Shown one piece after another: positions 44,385 through 52,603 of a stretch of DNA of 64,000 nt. A program made the position numbers and the translations under genes. Where the stretch lies: assembly GCA_964458935.1 (NCBI GenBank), contig CAYWKS010000013.1, positions 1 to 64,000 of the forward strand, written 5' to 3'. Numbering within the stretch: position 1 is the first letter of the stretch; the number at the start of each line of letters is the position of its first letter. The notes below the pieces were generated by a model. The model had not been told where the DNA came from. It made no database searches and saw only the letters and a program-made list of their open reading frames with translations. The stretch is from CAYWKS01 sp964458935 (GTDB taxonomy: Bacteria > Planctomycetota > Phycisphaerae > Phycisphaerales > Zrk34).

Positions 44385-44691
44385 CGTTCCGCCTGGCGAC
44401 GCGGTCCGGACCCGCGACCGGCGCCCGATGACCGGGCCGCCGCGGGCTATCCCCGCGCGCCGTCGCCGCGGCCGATCACCGCGTGAGTCTGGCGAGCGGA
44501 GTGGGGTGGTAACGGTTGTAACGGTCACGCGGCGGACAAAGACCGGGCAATGTTGCGAATACACATAAGGCGATTGCATTTGCCGATAGGAATCGTACGT
44601 GATCAATAACACCGCGCTTCACACGGCGGTGGGCAACACAGACGCGGTCCCGACCCGCCGCGGCGGGCATCGCGTGGAAGGACGCCGGCTC
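44385..44691. other. 307-bp region upstream of the pilus operon
   Basis: No gene is supported. Two direct copies of TAACGGT (44510-44516 and 44519-44525), nine bases centre to centre, lie about 170 bases before pilM and could be an operator. A GTG at 44599 is in frame with pilM but the ATG at 44692 has a better ribosome-binding site. Confidence 0.35.
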
Positions 44692-45864
44692 ATGCCGCTC
44701 AAGTTTCGACACAACAAGAACGCACCGATCGCGGTGGACCTGGGGGCGACCCGGGTTCGCATGCTGCAACTGGTCGCGGGCCCCGAGCCGCTGATCCGTG
44801 CGGCCGCGGCGCGGGCCGTGCCCGACAGCGTCCGCGAGGACCCCGACGGGTGGGCCGGCTTCTGCATCGACGCGGTGCAGGCTCTGAGCCGCGAAGGGGG
44901 CTTCGCCGGCCGCTCGGTCGTCGTCGCGCTGCCCGCCCGCGCCACGTTCGTGCAGCACCTGCGGCTGAACGGCGAGGGCGCGGTCGAGGGCCAGCTCGCC
45001 CAGCACCTCCGCGAGGCGCTGAACGTCGAGCCGGCGCAGCTCATCGTGCGGCACGTCGACGTCTGCCAGACGATGGTCAACGAAGCCACGCGGCGTGAGG
45101 TGATCTGCATGGCCGCGGCGCGCGGCCAGGTCATGCGCTATCTCTCGAAGTTCCAGCACGCCAAGATGGGCGTCGCGGGCATGCACGCCGAGCACCAGGC
45201 GATCCACGCGTGCGGCGTCGGCAAGTCCCGCCGCAGCGGCGACGAGGAGCTCGCCACGATGTCCGTCGACATCGGCAGCGCCTCGACGCGCGTCGTGATC
45301 GCCCATGGGCCCGACCTGGTCTTCGCCAAGCAGATCGCCGTTGGTGGCGAGCACTTCGACCGCCAGTTCGCCGAGCAGTTGCAGATCGACCTGGCGGAGG
45401 CGCGGGATCGCCGCCGCCGCCAGGCTTCGACCCGATCGACCGCCGCGGCCGCGACCGGCGCCGCCCCGTCGGCGTCGCCCCCGCCGCTGCCGGCGGCCGA
45501 AGCGCGGCGGAGCGGCACGGCCCTGCTCGACGCCCCGGAGGTCCCCGAGACGATCGACCCGGAGGGCGAGATGCTCGACGCGCTCGTGGATGAGCTGCGG
45601 CTGTGCGTGAGCTATCACGCCGCGCTGTTCGAAGGCCGCGGGATCGACCGGATCGTCTTCTACGGCGGGGAGGCGCGTCAGACCCGCCTGTGCCGCCACA
45701 TCACTCAATCGCTCGCCATCGAGGGCAAGGTGGGCGATCCCCTCGGCGGGCTCGGCCGCGCCGCCGACGCCCATCCGCCGGTCGGCGTGGAGCTCCGCGA
45801 GCCGCAGCCCGACTGGGCCGTCTGCGTTGGTCTGGCCGCCCTCGCCGCAGGAGGTGCAGCATGA
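44692..45864 (+). CDS. pilM: type IV pilus assembly protein PilM-like ATPase
   Basis: This is a 390-residue actin-like protein. PIAVDLGATRVRMLQLV opens the fold, with VVVALPARATFVQHLRL, SVDIGSASTRVVIAHG and the C-terminal IDRIVFYGGEARQTRLCRHI typical of PilM/ FtsA-like folds. A low-complexity insert (Ala/Arg/Pro) lies near residues 245-275. In type IV pili PilM is a cytoplasmic ring binding PilN's N terminus. Start at 44692 has GGAAGGA 10 bases upstream. Its stop overlaps the pilN start (ATGA). Confidence 0.82.
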   Translation: MPLKFRHNKNAPIAVDLGATRVRMLQLVAGPEPLIRAAAARAVPDSVREDPDGWAGFCIDAVQALSREGGFAGRSVVVALPARATFVQHLRLNGEGAVEGQLAQHLREALNVEPAQLIVRHVDVCQTMVNEATRREVICMAAARGQVMRYLSKFQHAKMGVAGMHAEHQAIHACGVGKSRRSGDEELATMSVDIGSASTRVVIAHGPDLVFAKQIAVGGEHFDRQFAEQLQIDLAEARDRRRRQASTRSTAAAATGAAPSASPPPLPAAEARRSGTALLDAPEVPETIDPEGEMLDALVDELRLCVSYHAALFEGRGIDRIVFYGGEARQTRLCRHITQSLAIEGKVGDPLGGLGRAADAHPPVGVELREPQPDWAVCVGLAALAAGGAA

Positions 45865-46574
45865 GCAGGAAGCCCGTCGATTTCCTCCCCGAAGACTTCG
45901 TCGAACGCCGCATCGAGCGGCGGACGAACATCATCTGCCTGATCCTCTTCGCGGTGGTGTTGATCGGCGTGGTGGGGGCGTACGCGGTGACCCGCACCCA
46001 GTTGCACCTGGCGCTCCGCGAGCGGGAGCGGATCGGCGCGGCGTACGAGGACGCGGCCCGCCGCATCGCCCAGCTCGACGAGCTGCAACACAAGCGGCAG
46101 GCGCTGCTGCGGAAGGTCCGCGTCACGGCGATGCTCATCGAGCCGGTCCCCCGCAGCAATCTGCTGGCGGCGCTGGCCCACCGCATGCCCGAGGCCGCCA
46201 GCCTCGAGAACGTCACGCTCAAGAGCACCCAGGTCCAGGTGGCCCCCACCCCGGCGCCCAGGACCAAGTCGGCGCTCGCCGACGCCGCGAAGGCGGCGAG
46301 CAAGGACGCCGCCGCGGCCGACCTCGAGCCCGAGGTCCAGCGCTACCGCGTGGAGCTGAGTGTGGTCGGCCTGGCGCCGACCGACATCCAGGTCGCCCAG
46401 TACATCGCCGACCTCGCCGAGAGCCCCCTGCTCGAGAGCGTGGACCTGGTGTACTCCGAGGAGGCCCGGGTGAACGGCCGGACGACACGGGAGTTCAAGA
46501 TCGACATCGTGCTCGACCCCGAGGCGGACATCCGCCGGATCGACGGGATGCGATTGACGGGAGTGCAAAGCTGA
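45861..46574 (+). CDS. pilN: PilN-like inner-membrane pilus assembly protein
   Basis: This is a 237-residue bitopic protein. The N-terminal cytoplasmic peptide VDFLPEDFVERRIERR resembles the PilM-binding INLLP-type motif of PilN. It is followed by one transmembrane helix (IICLILFAVVLIGVVGAYAV), a coiled coil (RIAQLDELQHKRQALLRKV) and a periplasmic ferredoxin-like domain. It overlaps pilM upstream and pilO downstream (TGATG), showing a coupled operon. Confidence 0.83.
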   Translation: MSRKPVDFLPEDFVERRIERRTNIICLILFAVVLIGVVGAYAVTRTQLHLALRERERIGAAYEDAARRIAQLDELQHKRQALLRKVRVTAMLIEPVPRSNLLAALAHRMPEAASLENVTLKSTQVQVAPTPAPRTKSALADAAKAASKDAAAADLEPEVQRYRVELSVVGLAPTDIQVAQYIADLAESPLLESVDLVYSEEARVNGRTTREFKIDIVLDPEADIRRIDGMRLTGVQS

Positions 46575-47122
46575 TGCGTTTGGGTATCCGCGAGCTCGTG
46601 TTCATCGTGATGCTGCTGGGCCTGCCCGGCGCGGCGTACTTCAGCGTCTTCCGCGACATGAACCAGAGCATCGACAAGCTGTACGCCGACAACGCCGCCA
46701 AGCGCGCCAAGCTCGAGCGGCTGGAGGTCGCCCGCCACATCGAAGACCTCGGCAGCGAGATCGCGAAGCTGCAGAAGGCCGTCGACGTCTTCGAGGCGCG
46801 GCTGCCCGCCGAGAAGGACGTCGAGGTCATCCTCCGGCAGATCTGGGAGATGGCCTCGGCCCACAAGCTCAACCCCCGCAGCGTCCGCACCGACCAGCCC
46901 ATCGAACGGCGGATGCACAGCGAACTGCCGATGCGGATGGAGATCCTCGGTGACTTCGACGGGTTCTACAGCTTCCTGCTGGCGCTGGAGCGGTTGGACC
47001 GCATCACCCACATCCGCGACATGAAGATCAAGTCGCTGCCCGATCGTGACGGCCGGATCGAGGTCGAGCTCACCCTGAGCATCTTCTTCGAACCGGCCCG
47101 CATGGCCTCGAAGGGAGCGTGA
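46574..47122 (+). CDS. pilO: PilO-like inner-membrane pilus assembly protein
   Basis: This 182-residue protein has a short N terminus and one membrane helix (ELVFIVMLLGLPGAAYFSVF). A coiled coil (NAAKRAKLERLEVARHIEDLGSEIAKL) and a periplasmic domain (EMRMEILGDFDGFYSFLLALERLDRITHI) follow, as in PilO/GspM. It pairs with PilN in the alignment subcomplex. The ATG overlaps the pilN stop, and its stop overlaps the possible GTG start of the next gene. Confidence 0.82.
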   Translation: MRLGIRELVFIVMLLGLPGAAYFSVFRDMNQSIDKLYADNAAKRAKLERLEVARHIEDLGSEIAKLQKAVDVFEARLPAEKDVEVILRQIWEMASAHKLNPRSVRTDQPIERRMHSELPMRMEILGDFDGFYSFLLALERLDRITHIRDMKIKSLPDRDGRIEVELTLSIFFEPARMASKGA

Positions 47123-47127
47123 GGAGC

Positions 47128-47886
47128 ATGAGCATCCTTCAGACATGGATGAGCGGACAGCCCGACGCCGACGCCGACGCCACGCCCGATGAGGCGAGCG
47201 CCCCCGGCGGGGGCGCGTCGAGCGAATGGAACATCGTCGGACTCGATGCCGAGGCCGGCGCCGCCGCGCCCTCCCGCGCCCGGCGCATCGGCGAGGGCGT
47301 CGGCGTCATCGGCGTGGTGTTCCTCATCGGCGTCGGGGCGCTGTGGGCGATGCGGGCCGCGGGCGCGGTCGACGTCTCGGCGTCCGCCTCGACCGTCGAG
47401 ATCCAGGTCGAGAAGGCGCTGGCCCAGCTCCGCGGCGGCGCGGCGGTGCCCGACGACGCCCAGGGCACCCGGGACCTGAGCCAGTGGCTGCACGCCAGCG
47501 ACCGGCTGATCGCCCGCTTCACCGACGACGGCACCGACAAGCAGATCGCCCTGCACATGCTCGGCCGCAACCCCTTCGCGATGGTGGGTCGGCCCGAGCC
47601 GCAACCGGCCGCGGAAGCGGGCCCGACCAACCCCCGGGCCGACGCCCGCGCCGAGCGGATGCGCCAGCTGCGGCGCGAGTTCGAGACGTTGCAGTTGGAG
47701 ATGGTCATGACCAGCCGCACGCCGATGGCGGTGATCAACGGCCGGCTGGTCCGCCAGGGCGAGCCGTACGGCAGCTTCACGGTGACGCGGATCGAGCCGC
47801 GCACCGCCGTGCTCACCGCCGCCGGCAACACCTACCGACTGAGCATGCGCATGCCGCAGATGAATCCGAACCCCGCCCATGACTGA
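47128..47886 (+). CDS. PilP/GspC-like single-pass pilus assembly protein
   Basis: This is a 252-residue protein with an acidic N terminus, one membrane helix near residues 60-75 (VGVIGVVFLIGVGALWAM) and a small C-terminal beta domain: QLEMVMTSRTPMAVINGRLVRQGEPYGSFTVTRIEPRTAVL. This end looks like the homology region of GspC/PilP, where a short barrel contacts the secretin. Start at ATG 47128, preceded by AAGGGAG; GTG 47119 is an alternative. It overlaps the pilB start by eight bases. No secretin gene is in the window. Confidence 0.68.
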   Translation: MSILQTWMSGQPDADADATPDEASAPGGGASSEWNIVGLDAEAGAAAPSRARRIGEGVGVIGVVFLIGVGALWAMRAAGAVDVSASASTVEIQVEKALAQLRGGAAVPDDAQGTRDLSQWLHASDRLIARFTDDGTDKQIALHMLGRNPFAMVGRPEPQPAAEAGPTNPRADARAERMRQLRREFETLQLEMVMTSRTPMAVINGRLVRQGEPYGSFTVTRIEPRTAVLTAAGNTYRLSMRMPQMNPNPAHD

Positions 47887-49690
47887 CCGGACGAACAGCG
47901 CGATCCACGAGGCCCCGCCGGCCGCCCCCGACAGCGGGCAGCCCGCGGCGGAGCCGTCGCCCGCGCCCGCGGCGTCGGAAGCGGCGCCCCGGGGCGCGGC
48001 GGCGGCGGACCTCGGTCAGCGGCTGCTCGATGCGGCGGTGGTGGACGCGGCGACGCTGGCGCGGGCCCGCGCGGTGCAGCGGCAGACCCCCGGCAAGCGG
48101 CTGGCCGACGTGCTCGTGGAACTGGGCGTGGCCGAGCAGGCCGTGCAGCGTGAGGCCGCCGCCATCGCCGGCATCGGCTTCGAGCGGTTCGAGCCCGAGG
48201 CGCTGGACGAGAGCCTGATCGAGCGGCTGGGGCTGGACTACTGCAAGGCCAACGGCGTCATCCCGCTCCGCGAGGAGGGCGAGCGCGTGGTCATCGGGCT
48301 GACTGACCCGTGCCGGCTGTTCATCCTCGACGACGTGCGGCGGCGGCTCCGCAGCCCGATCAAGGTCGTCATGATCTGCCAGGCCGACATCGCCGCCGCC
48401 ATCGAGGCCCTCAGCGACGACGAGCCGGCCGACATGGCCATCGACGACATCATCAAGGACATCGGCCTCGACGACGTGGAGACGATCGAGGACGAGGAGG
48501 CCGACGTCGACCTCGAGAAGCAGGCCGGCCAGAGCCCGGTCATCCGCTTCGTGAACCACCTGATCTTTGATGCGGTCAAGTCGGGCGCGTCGGACATCCA
48601 CATCGAGCCGCAGGACAAGCGGCTGCGGATCCGCTACCGGATCGACGGGCTGCTGTTCGATTCGATGAGCCCGCCACACCGGATGCACGCGGCGATCGTC
48701 TCGCGGCTGAAGATCATGGCGAACCTGGACATCTCCGAGCGGCGGCTGCCTCAGGACGGGCGGATCCGCGCGATCGTCCGCGGCCGCAAGCTCGACCTGC
48801 GGCTGAGCACGCTGCCGACCGGGTGCGGCGAAAAGGCGGTCATGCGCATCCTCGACCAGCGGTCGATCAACGTCCAGCTCGCCGAGCTCGGCATGCCCGA
48901 AGACACGCTGACGATCTGGAAGAACCAGGTCCGCCAGCCGCACGGCATCCTGCTGGTCACGGGCCCGACCGGCTCGGGCAAGAGCACCACGCTGTACGCC
49001 TCGCTGGGCCAGATGGACCGCAGCCACCAGAACATCTCGACCGTGGAAGACCCGATCGAGTACCACCTCGACGGGATCAGCCAGGTCCAGGTGCACGAGA
49101 AGATCGGCATGACGTTCGCGGGGGCGCTGCGGTCGCTGCTGCGGCAGGACCCGGACGTGATCATGGTCGGCGAGATCCGCGACGCGGACACCTCGCGGAT
49201 CGCCGTCCAGGCGGCGCTGACCGGCCACCTCGTGCTCTCCACGCTGCACACCAACGACGCCCCGTCGTCGGTGACGCGGCTGATCAACATCGGCGTCGAG
49301 CCGTTCCTGATCGGCGCGGCGGTCAACGGCGTGCTCGCCCAGCGTCTGGTGCGTCGGATCTGCGACCAGTGCCGCCGCCAGGTCGCCCCCGAGGCCCACC
49401 TCGTCGAGCACCTGCAGATGCGCGACCTCGACGCCGATTACGTCTGGCAGGGCGCCGGGTGCGACGCCTGCCACAACACCGGCTACGCCGGCCGGGTCGG
49501 GCTGTACGAGATGCTCGTGCTCGACGACACGATGCGCGACACGATCGCCCGCCGGCCCAACGTCACCGAGTTCCGCACGCTCTGCATCGACCGTGGGATG
49601 CGGACCCTCCGCGAGGACGGGTTCGACAAGGTCGCCCGCGGCATCACCACCGTCGAGGAGGTCCTCCGCGCGACGCACTCGACGATCTGA
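47879..49690 (+). CDS. pilB: type IV pilus / type II secretion assembly ATPase (PilB/GspE)
   Basis: This is a 603-residue secretion ATPase. After a Pro/Ala-rich start, a MshEN-type N domain covers about residues 40-190. The ATPase core has Walker A GPTGSGKST near 361, the Asp box STVEDPIEYHLDG, Walker B LRQDPDVIMVGEIRD near 420-432 and the His box. Two CxxC pairs (CDQC near 495, CDACHNTGYAGRVGLYEML near 527) bind zinc, as in GspE/PilB. It powers pilin assembly from the membrane's cytoplasmic side and is followed by pilT. Confidence 0.93.
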   Translation: MTDRTNSAIHEAPPAAPDSGQPAAEPSPAPAASEAAPRGAAAADLGQRLLDAAVVDAATLARARAVQRQTPGKRLADVLVELGVAEQAVQREAAAIAGIGFERFEPEALDESLIERLGLDYCKANGVIPLREEGERVVIGLTDPCRLFILDDVRRRLRSPIKVVMICQADIAAAIEALSDDEPADMAIDDIIKDIGLDDVETIEDEEADVDLEKQAGQSPVIRFVNHLIFDAVKSGASDIHIEPQDKRLRIRYRIDGLLFDSMSPPHRMHAAIVSRLKIMANLDISERRLPQDGRIRAIVRGRKLDLRLSTLPTGCGEKAVMRILDQRSINVQLAELGMPEDTLTIWKNQVRQPHGILLVTGPTGSGKSTTLYASLGQMDRSHQNISTVEDPIEYHLDGISQVQVHEKIGMTFAGALRSLLRQDPDVIMVGEIRDADTSRIAVQAALTGHLVLSTLHTNDAPSSVTRLINIGVEPFLIGAAVNGVLAQRLVRRICDQCRRQVAPEAHLVEHLQMRDLDADYVWQGAGCDACHNTGYAGRVGLYEMLVLDDTMRDTIARRPNVTEFRTLCIDRGMRTLREDGFDKVARGITTVEEVLRATHSTI

Positions 49691-49712
49691 TCCACCCATG
49701 ACAAGGACACCC

Positions 49713-50810
49713 ATGACCGATACCGACACAGCGACGACCGCGACCGGCCCCATCGGGATCGACGACCTGCTGCGCGCGGCGATGGCGACCGACGCCTCGG
49801 ACGTGCACCTGGTCGCCGGGCACCCGCCGATGGTCCGCATCCACACCAAGATGCAGCCGATGACCGGCTACGGGCCGCTGTCCGCCGAGCAGACCATGGA
49901 GGTGATCCGCACCATGGCGCCGCCCGAGGGGCTCGACCGCTTCCACGAGCACAAGGACTCGGACTTCAGCTACGCGGTGGATGGGCTGGGCCGCTTCCGT
50001 GTCAACGCGCACATGCAGCGGCAGGGCCCGGGGATCGCGCTCCGCTCGATCAAGGAGGACATCCCCTCGCTCGAGCAGCTCAACCTGCCGGCGGTCATCG
50101 AGAAGCTGACCTACCTGCCCCGCGGGCTGGTGCTGGTCACCGGGGCGACCGGCTCGGGCAAGAGCACCACGCTGGCGGCGATGATCCAGGCGATGAACCA
50201 GCGGTACGACGCGCACATCCTCACCCTCGAAGACCCGATCGAGTACGTGTTCAAGTCCGACCGCAGCGTGATCGAACAGCGGGAGCTCGGTGCCGACACG
50301 CCCAGCTTCGCATCGGGCCTCAAGCACGCGCTCCGCCAGGACCCCGACATCATCCTCGTGGGCGAGATGCGCGACCTGGACACCACGGCCGCGGCGATCA
50401 CCGCCGCCGAGACCGGGCACCTGGTGCTCTCGACGCTGCACACCAACTCGGCGGCGTCGACGATCGAGCGGATCATCGACATGTACCCCGCGACGCAGCA
50501 GAACCAGATCCGCGCCATGCTGGCGAACACGCTGCAGGCCGTGCTCAGCCAGCAGTTGTTCAAGCGGGTGGATCAGCCGGGGATGGTGCCGGCGCTGGAG
50601 GTGCTGGTGGCGACGCCGGCCGTGCGGAACCTCATCCGCGAGAACCGCACGTTCGAGATCCCCAACGTCATCGAGACCAACCGCAGCCTGGGCATGCAGT
50701 TGCTGGACAACGCCGTGGCGGCGCTGCACTTCAACGGCATGATCAGCCGCGAGGACGCGATCGCCAAGGCGGTCAACCCGGACAAGCTCAGCCGCGACCT
50801 CGCCGCATAA
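49713..50810 (+). CDS. pilT: type IV pilus retraction ATPase PilT
   Basis: This is a 365-residue PilT. The N domain has ATDASDVHLVAGHPPMVRI. Walker A is GATGSGKST near residue 144; LEDPIEYVFKSDRSVIEQRELG and Walker B LRQDPDIILVGEMRDLDT follow. The AIRNLIRE-type motif reads AVRNLIRE near 305. It depolymerises the pilus, implying retractable pili rather than a pure type II secretion system. Start at 49713 with AAGGA six bases upstream; an ATG at 49698 is in frame. Confidence 0.93.
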   Translation: MTDTDTATTATGPIGIDDLLRAAMATDASDVHLVAGHPPMVRIHTKMQPMTGYGPLSAEQTMEVIRTMAPPEGLDRFHEHKDSDFSYAVDGLGRFRVNAHMQRQGPGIALRSIKEDIPSLEQLNLPAVIEKLTYLPRGLVLVTGATGSGKSTTLAAMIQAMNQRYDAHILTLEDPIEYVFKSDRSVIEQRELGADTPSFASGLKHALRQDPDIILVGEMRDLDTTAAAITAAETGHLVLSTLHTNSAASTIERIIDMYPATQQNQIRAMLANTLQAVLSQQLFKRVDQPGMVPALEVLVATPAVRNLIRENRTFEIPNVIETNRSLGMQLLDNAVAALHFNGMISREDAIAKAVNPDKLSRDLAA

Positions 50811-50825
50811 GGACACCCGACGCCG

Positions 50826-52049
50826 ATGATGCACTTTCGTTACGAGCTACAGACCGCGGACGGCGGGGCGACGGCCGGGGTGATCGCCGCGGCCACGGCC
50901 GCCGAGGCCTCGCAGAAGCTGCGCGCCCGCGGCCGCATCGTCAGCATCCGCGCCGACCGTCGGGCCGGCCGCCAGTCGCTCGGGGAGCGGCTGAAGGAGC
51001 TGAACCACACGTCCGGCCCGTCGATGTCGGACATCCAGGGCTTCACGACGGAGCTGGCGGTGATGATCCGCGCGGGCATCAGCCTCCGCAGCGCGATCGA
51101 GGGCATCGCCGAGCAGGCCGAGAACCCCCGCTTCCGCAACCTGCTGGAGACGATCAAGGCCGACGTGGAAGGCGGCCAGAGCTTCTCCGACGCCCTGGCC
51201 AAGCACCCCAAATACTTCAACGCGTTGTACGTGAACATGGTGCGGGCCTCGGAGATGAGCGGGTCGTTCGCGCGGATGCTCGACCGCATCGCCGCCTACC
51301 TCGCCCAGCAGATGGAGACCCGCGCGATGGTCCGCGGGGCGATGATCTACCCGGCGACGATCTTCACGATGGCGGTCGGGACGACGATCTTCCTGCTGAC
51401 GTTCGTGCTGCCCAAGTTCGCCGGGGTGTTCGAGGGCAAGGAGCACCTGCTGCCCTGGCCGACGATCTTCCTGATGAGCCTGTCGGACTTCATGGTCGAC
51501 TTCTGGTGGGCGGTGGTGCTGGGGATCGCGGGGCTGCTCGGGGGGCTGTTCGCGCTGTCGAAGACCCAGACGGGGCGGGTCTGGTTCGACCAGGCGAAGC
51601 TCTCGGCGCCGATCTTCCGCAAGATGTTCCGGGCGCTGTACATCAGCCGCTCGCTGCACACGATGGGCGAGCTGATCAACGCCGGCGTGCCCATGCTCGA
51701 CACGCTGTCGATCACCGGCGACATCAGCGGCAACGTGTTCTACCGCGGGCTGTGGCGGCGGGTCCACAACGCCGTCAAGCAGGGCCGCAAGATCTCCTCC
51801 GAACTGCTCAAGACCCACCTGCTGCCGCGGAACGTGGTGCAGATGGTCTCGGCGGGCGAGGAGTCGGGCAAGCTCGGCGAGGTGCTCGACGAGATCAGCA
51901 CCTACTACGCCAAGCAGCTCCGCGACGCGATCAAGACCGTCACCAGCATGATCGAGCCGATCATGATCGTGTTCATGGGCTCGGTGGTCGGGTTCATCGC
52001 GATGGCGATCATCCTGCCGATCTTCAAGATGAGCTCCCTGGTCAAGTGA
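50826..52049 (+). CDS. pilC: type IV pilus / type II secretion platform protein (PilC/GspF)
   Basis: This 407-residue polytopic inner-membrane protein has two GspF domains. The first includes FTTELAVMIRAGISLRSAIEGIAEQAENPRF, with NMVRASEMSGSFARMLDRIA. The second includes LHTMGELINAGVPMLDTLSITGDIS and VQMVSAGEESGKLGEVLDEISTYY. Hydrophobic helices precede and follow the second domain. It anchors the assembly ATPase. It is 15 bases after pilT. Confidence 0.93.
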   Translation: MMHFRYELQTADGGATAGVIAAATAAEASQKLRARGRIVSIRADRRAGRQSLGERLKELNHTSGPSMSDIQGFTTELAVMIRAGISLRSAIEGIAEQAENPRFRNLLETIKADVEGGQSFSDALAKHPKYFNALYVNMVRASEMSGSFARMLDRIAAYLAQQMETRAMVRGAMIYPATIFTMAVGTTIFLLTFVLPKFAGVFEGKEHLLPWPTIFLMSLSDFMVDFWWAVVLGIAGLLGGLFALSKTQTGRVWFDQAKLSAPIFRKMFRALYISRSLHTMGELINAGVPMLDTLSITGDISGNVFYRGLWRRVHNAVKQGRKISSELLKTHLLPRNVVQMVSAGEESGKLGEVLDEISTYYAKQLRDAIKTVTSMIEPIMIVFMGSVVGFIAMAIILPIFKMSSLVK

Positions 52050-52062
52050 GGACAACCCACGC

Positions 52063-52584
52063 ATGCGACGACGAGGCTACACACTGATCGAGACCGCGGT
52101 CGCGACGATCATCGTCGCGGTCGGGGTGTTGTCGATGATGGCGGCCCAGCACGCCTTCCACCGCCAGTCCCATGGCGCCCAGCAGATCGCCTCGGGGCTG
52201 ACGCTGGCCAACGAGGTGCGCGAGATCACGCTCAACCTGCCGCTGTCCGACCCGATCACCGGCGCGATGGTGTTCGGGCCCGAGTCCAACGAGACGGCCG
52301 TGACCCACTACGACGACCTGGACGACTTCGCCGGCAGCGACGGGGCGGGCGTGACGTTCAGCCCGCCGATCGACGCGCTCCGCCAGCCGATCGACGCGCT
52401 GGCCGGCTGGTCGCAGCACGTCGCGGCGGAGAACGTCGCGGCGACGGACATCGGCGGCCCGGCCGCGGCCGACCACGCGACGGACCTGATCCGCATGACC
52501 GTGATCATCCGCCGCACCCCGCCGGGCGCCGCGAACCCCGTCGAGGTGACCCGGCTGACCTGGCTGGCGGCGGGCGGCTCATAA
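52063..52584 (+). CDS. minor pseudopilin (PilV/GspI type)
   Basis: This is a 173-residue prepilin. The signal is a short basic leader, MRRRG|YTLIETAVATIIVAVGVLSMM, with Glu at +5. The helix continues AAQHAFHRQSHGAQQIASGLTLANEVREI. The globular domain has no recognisable fold by eye. The TLIE...VGVL pattern with a helix of this length fits GspI/PilV minor pseudopilins, which form the filament tip. It lies 14 bases after pilC. Confidence 0.8.
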   Translation: MRRRGYTLIETAVATIIVAVGVLSMMAAQHAFHRQSHGAQQIASGLTLANEVREITLNLPLSDPITGAMVFGPESNETAVTHYDDLDDFAGSDGAGVTFSPPIDALRQPIDALAGWSQHVAAENVAATDIGGPAAADHATDLIRMTVIIRRTPPGAANPVEVTRLTWLAAGGS

Positions 52585-52603
52585 CACGCGGAGGCATCGA
52601 ACC

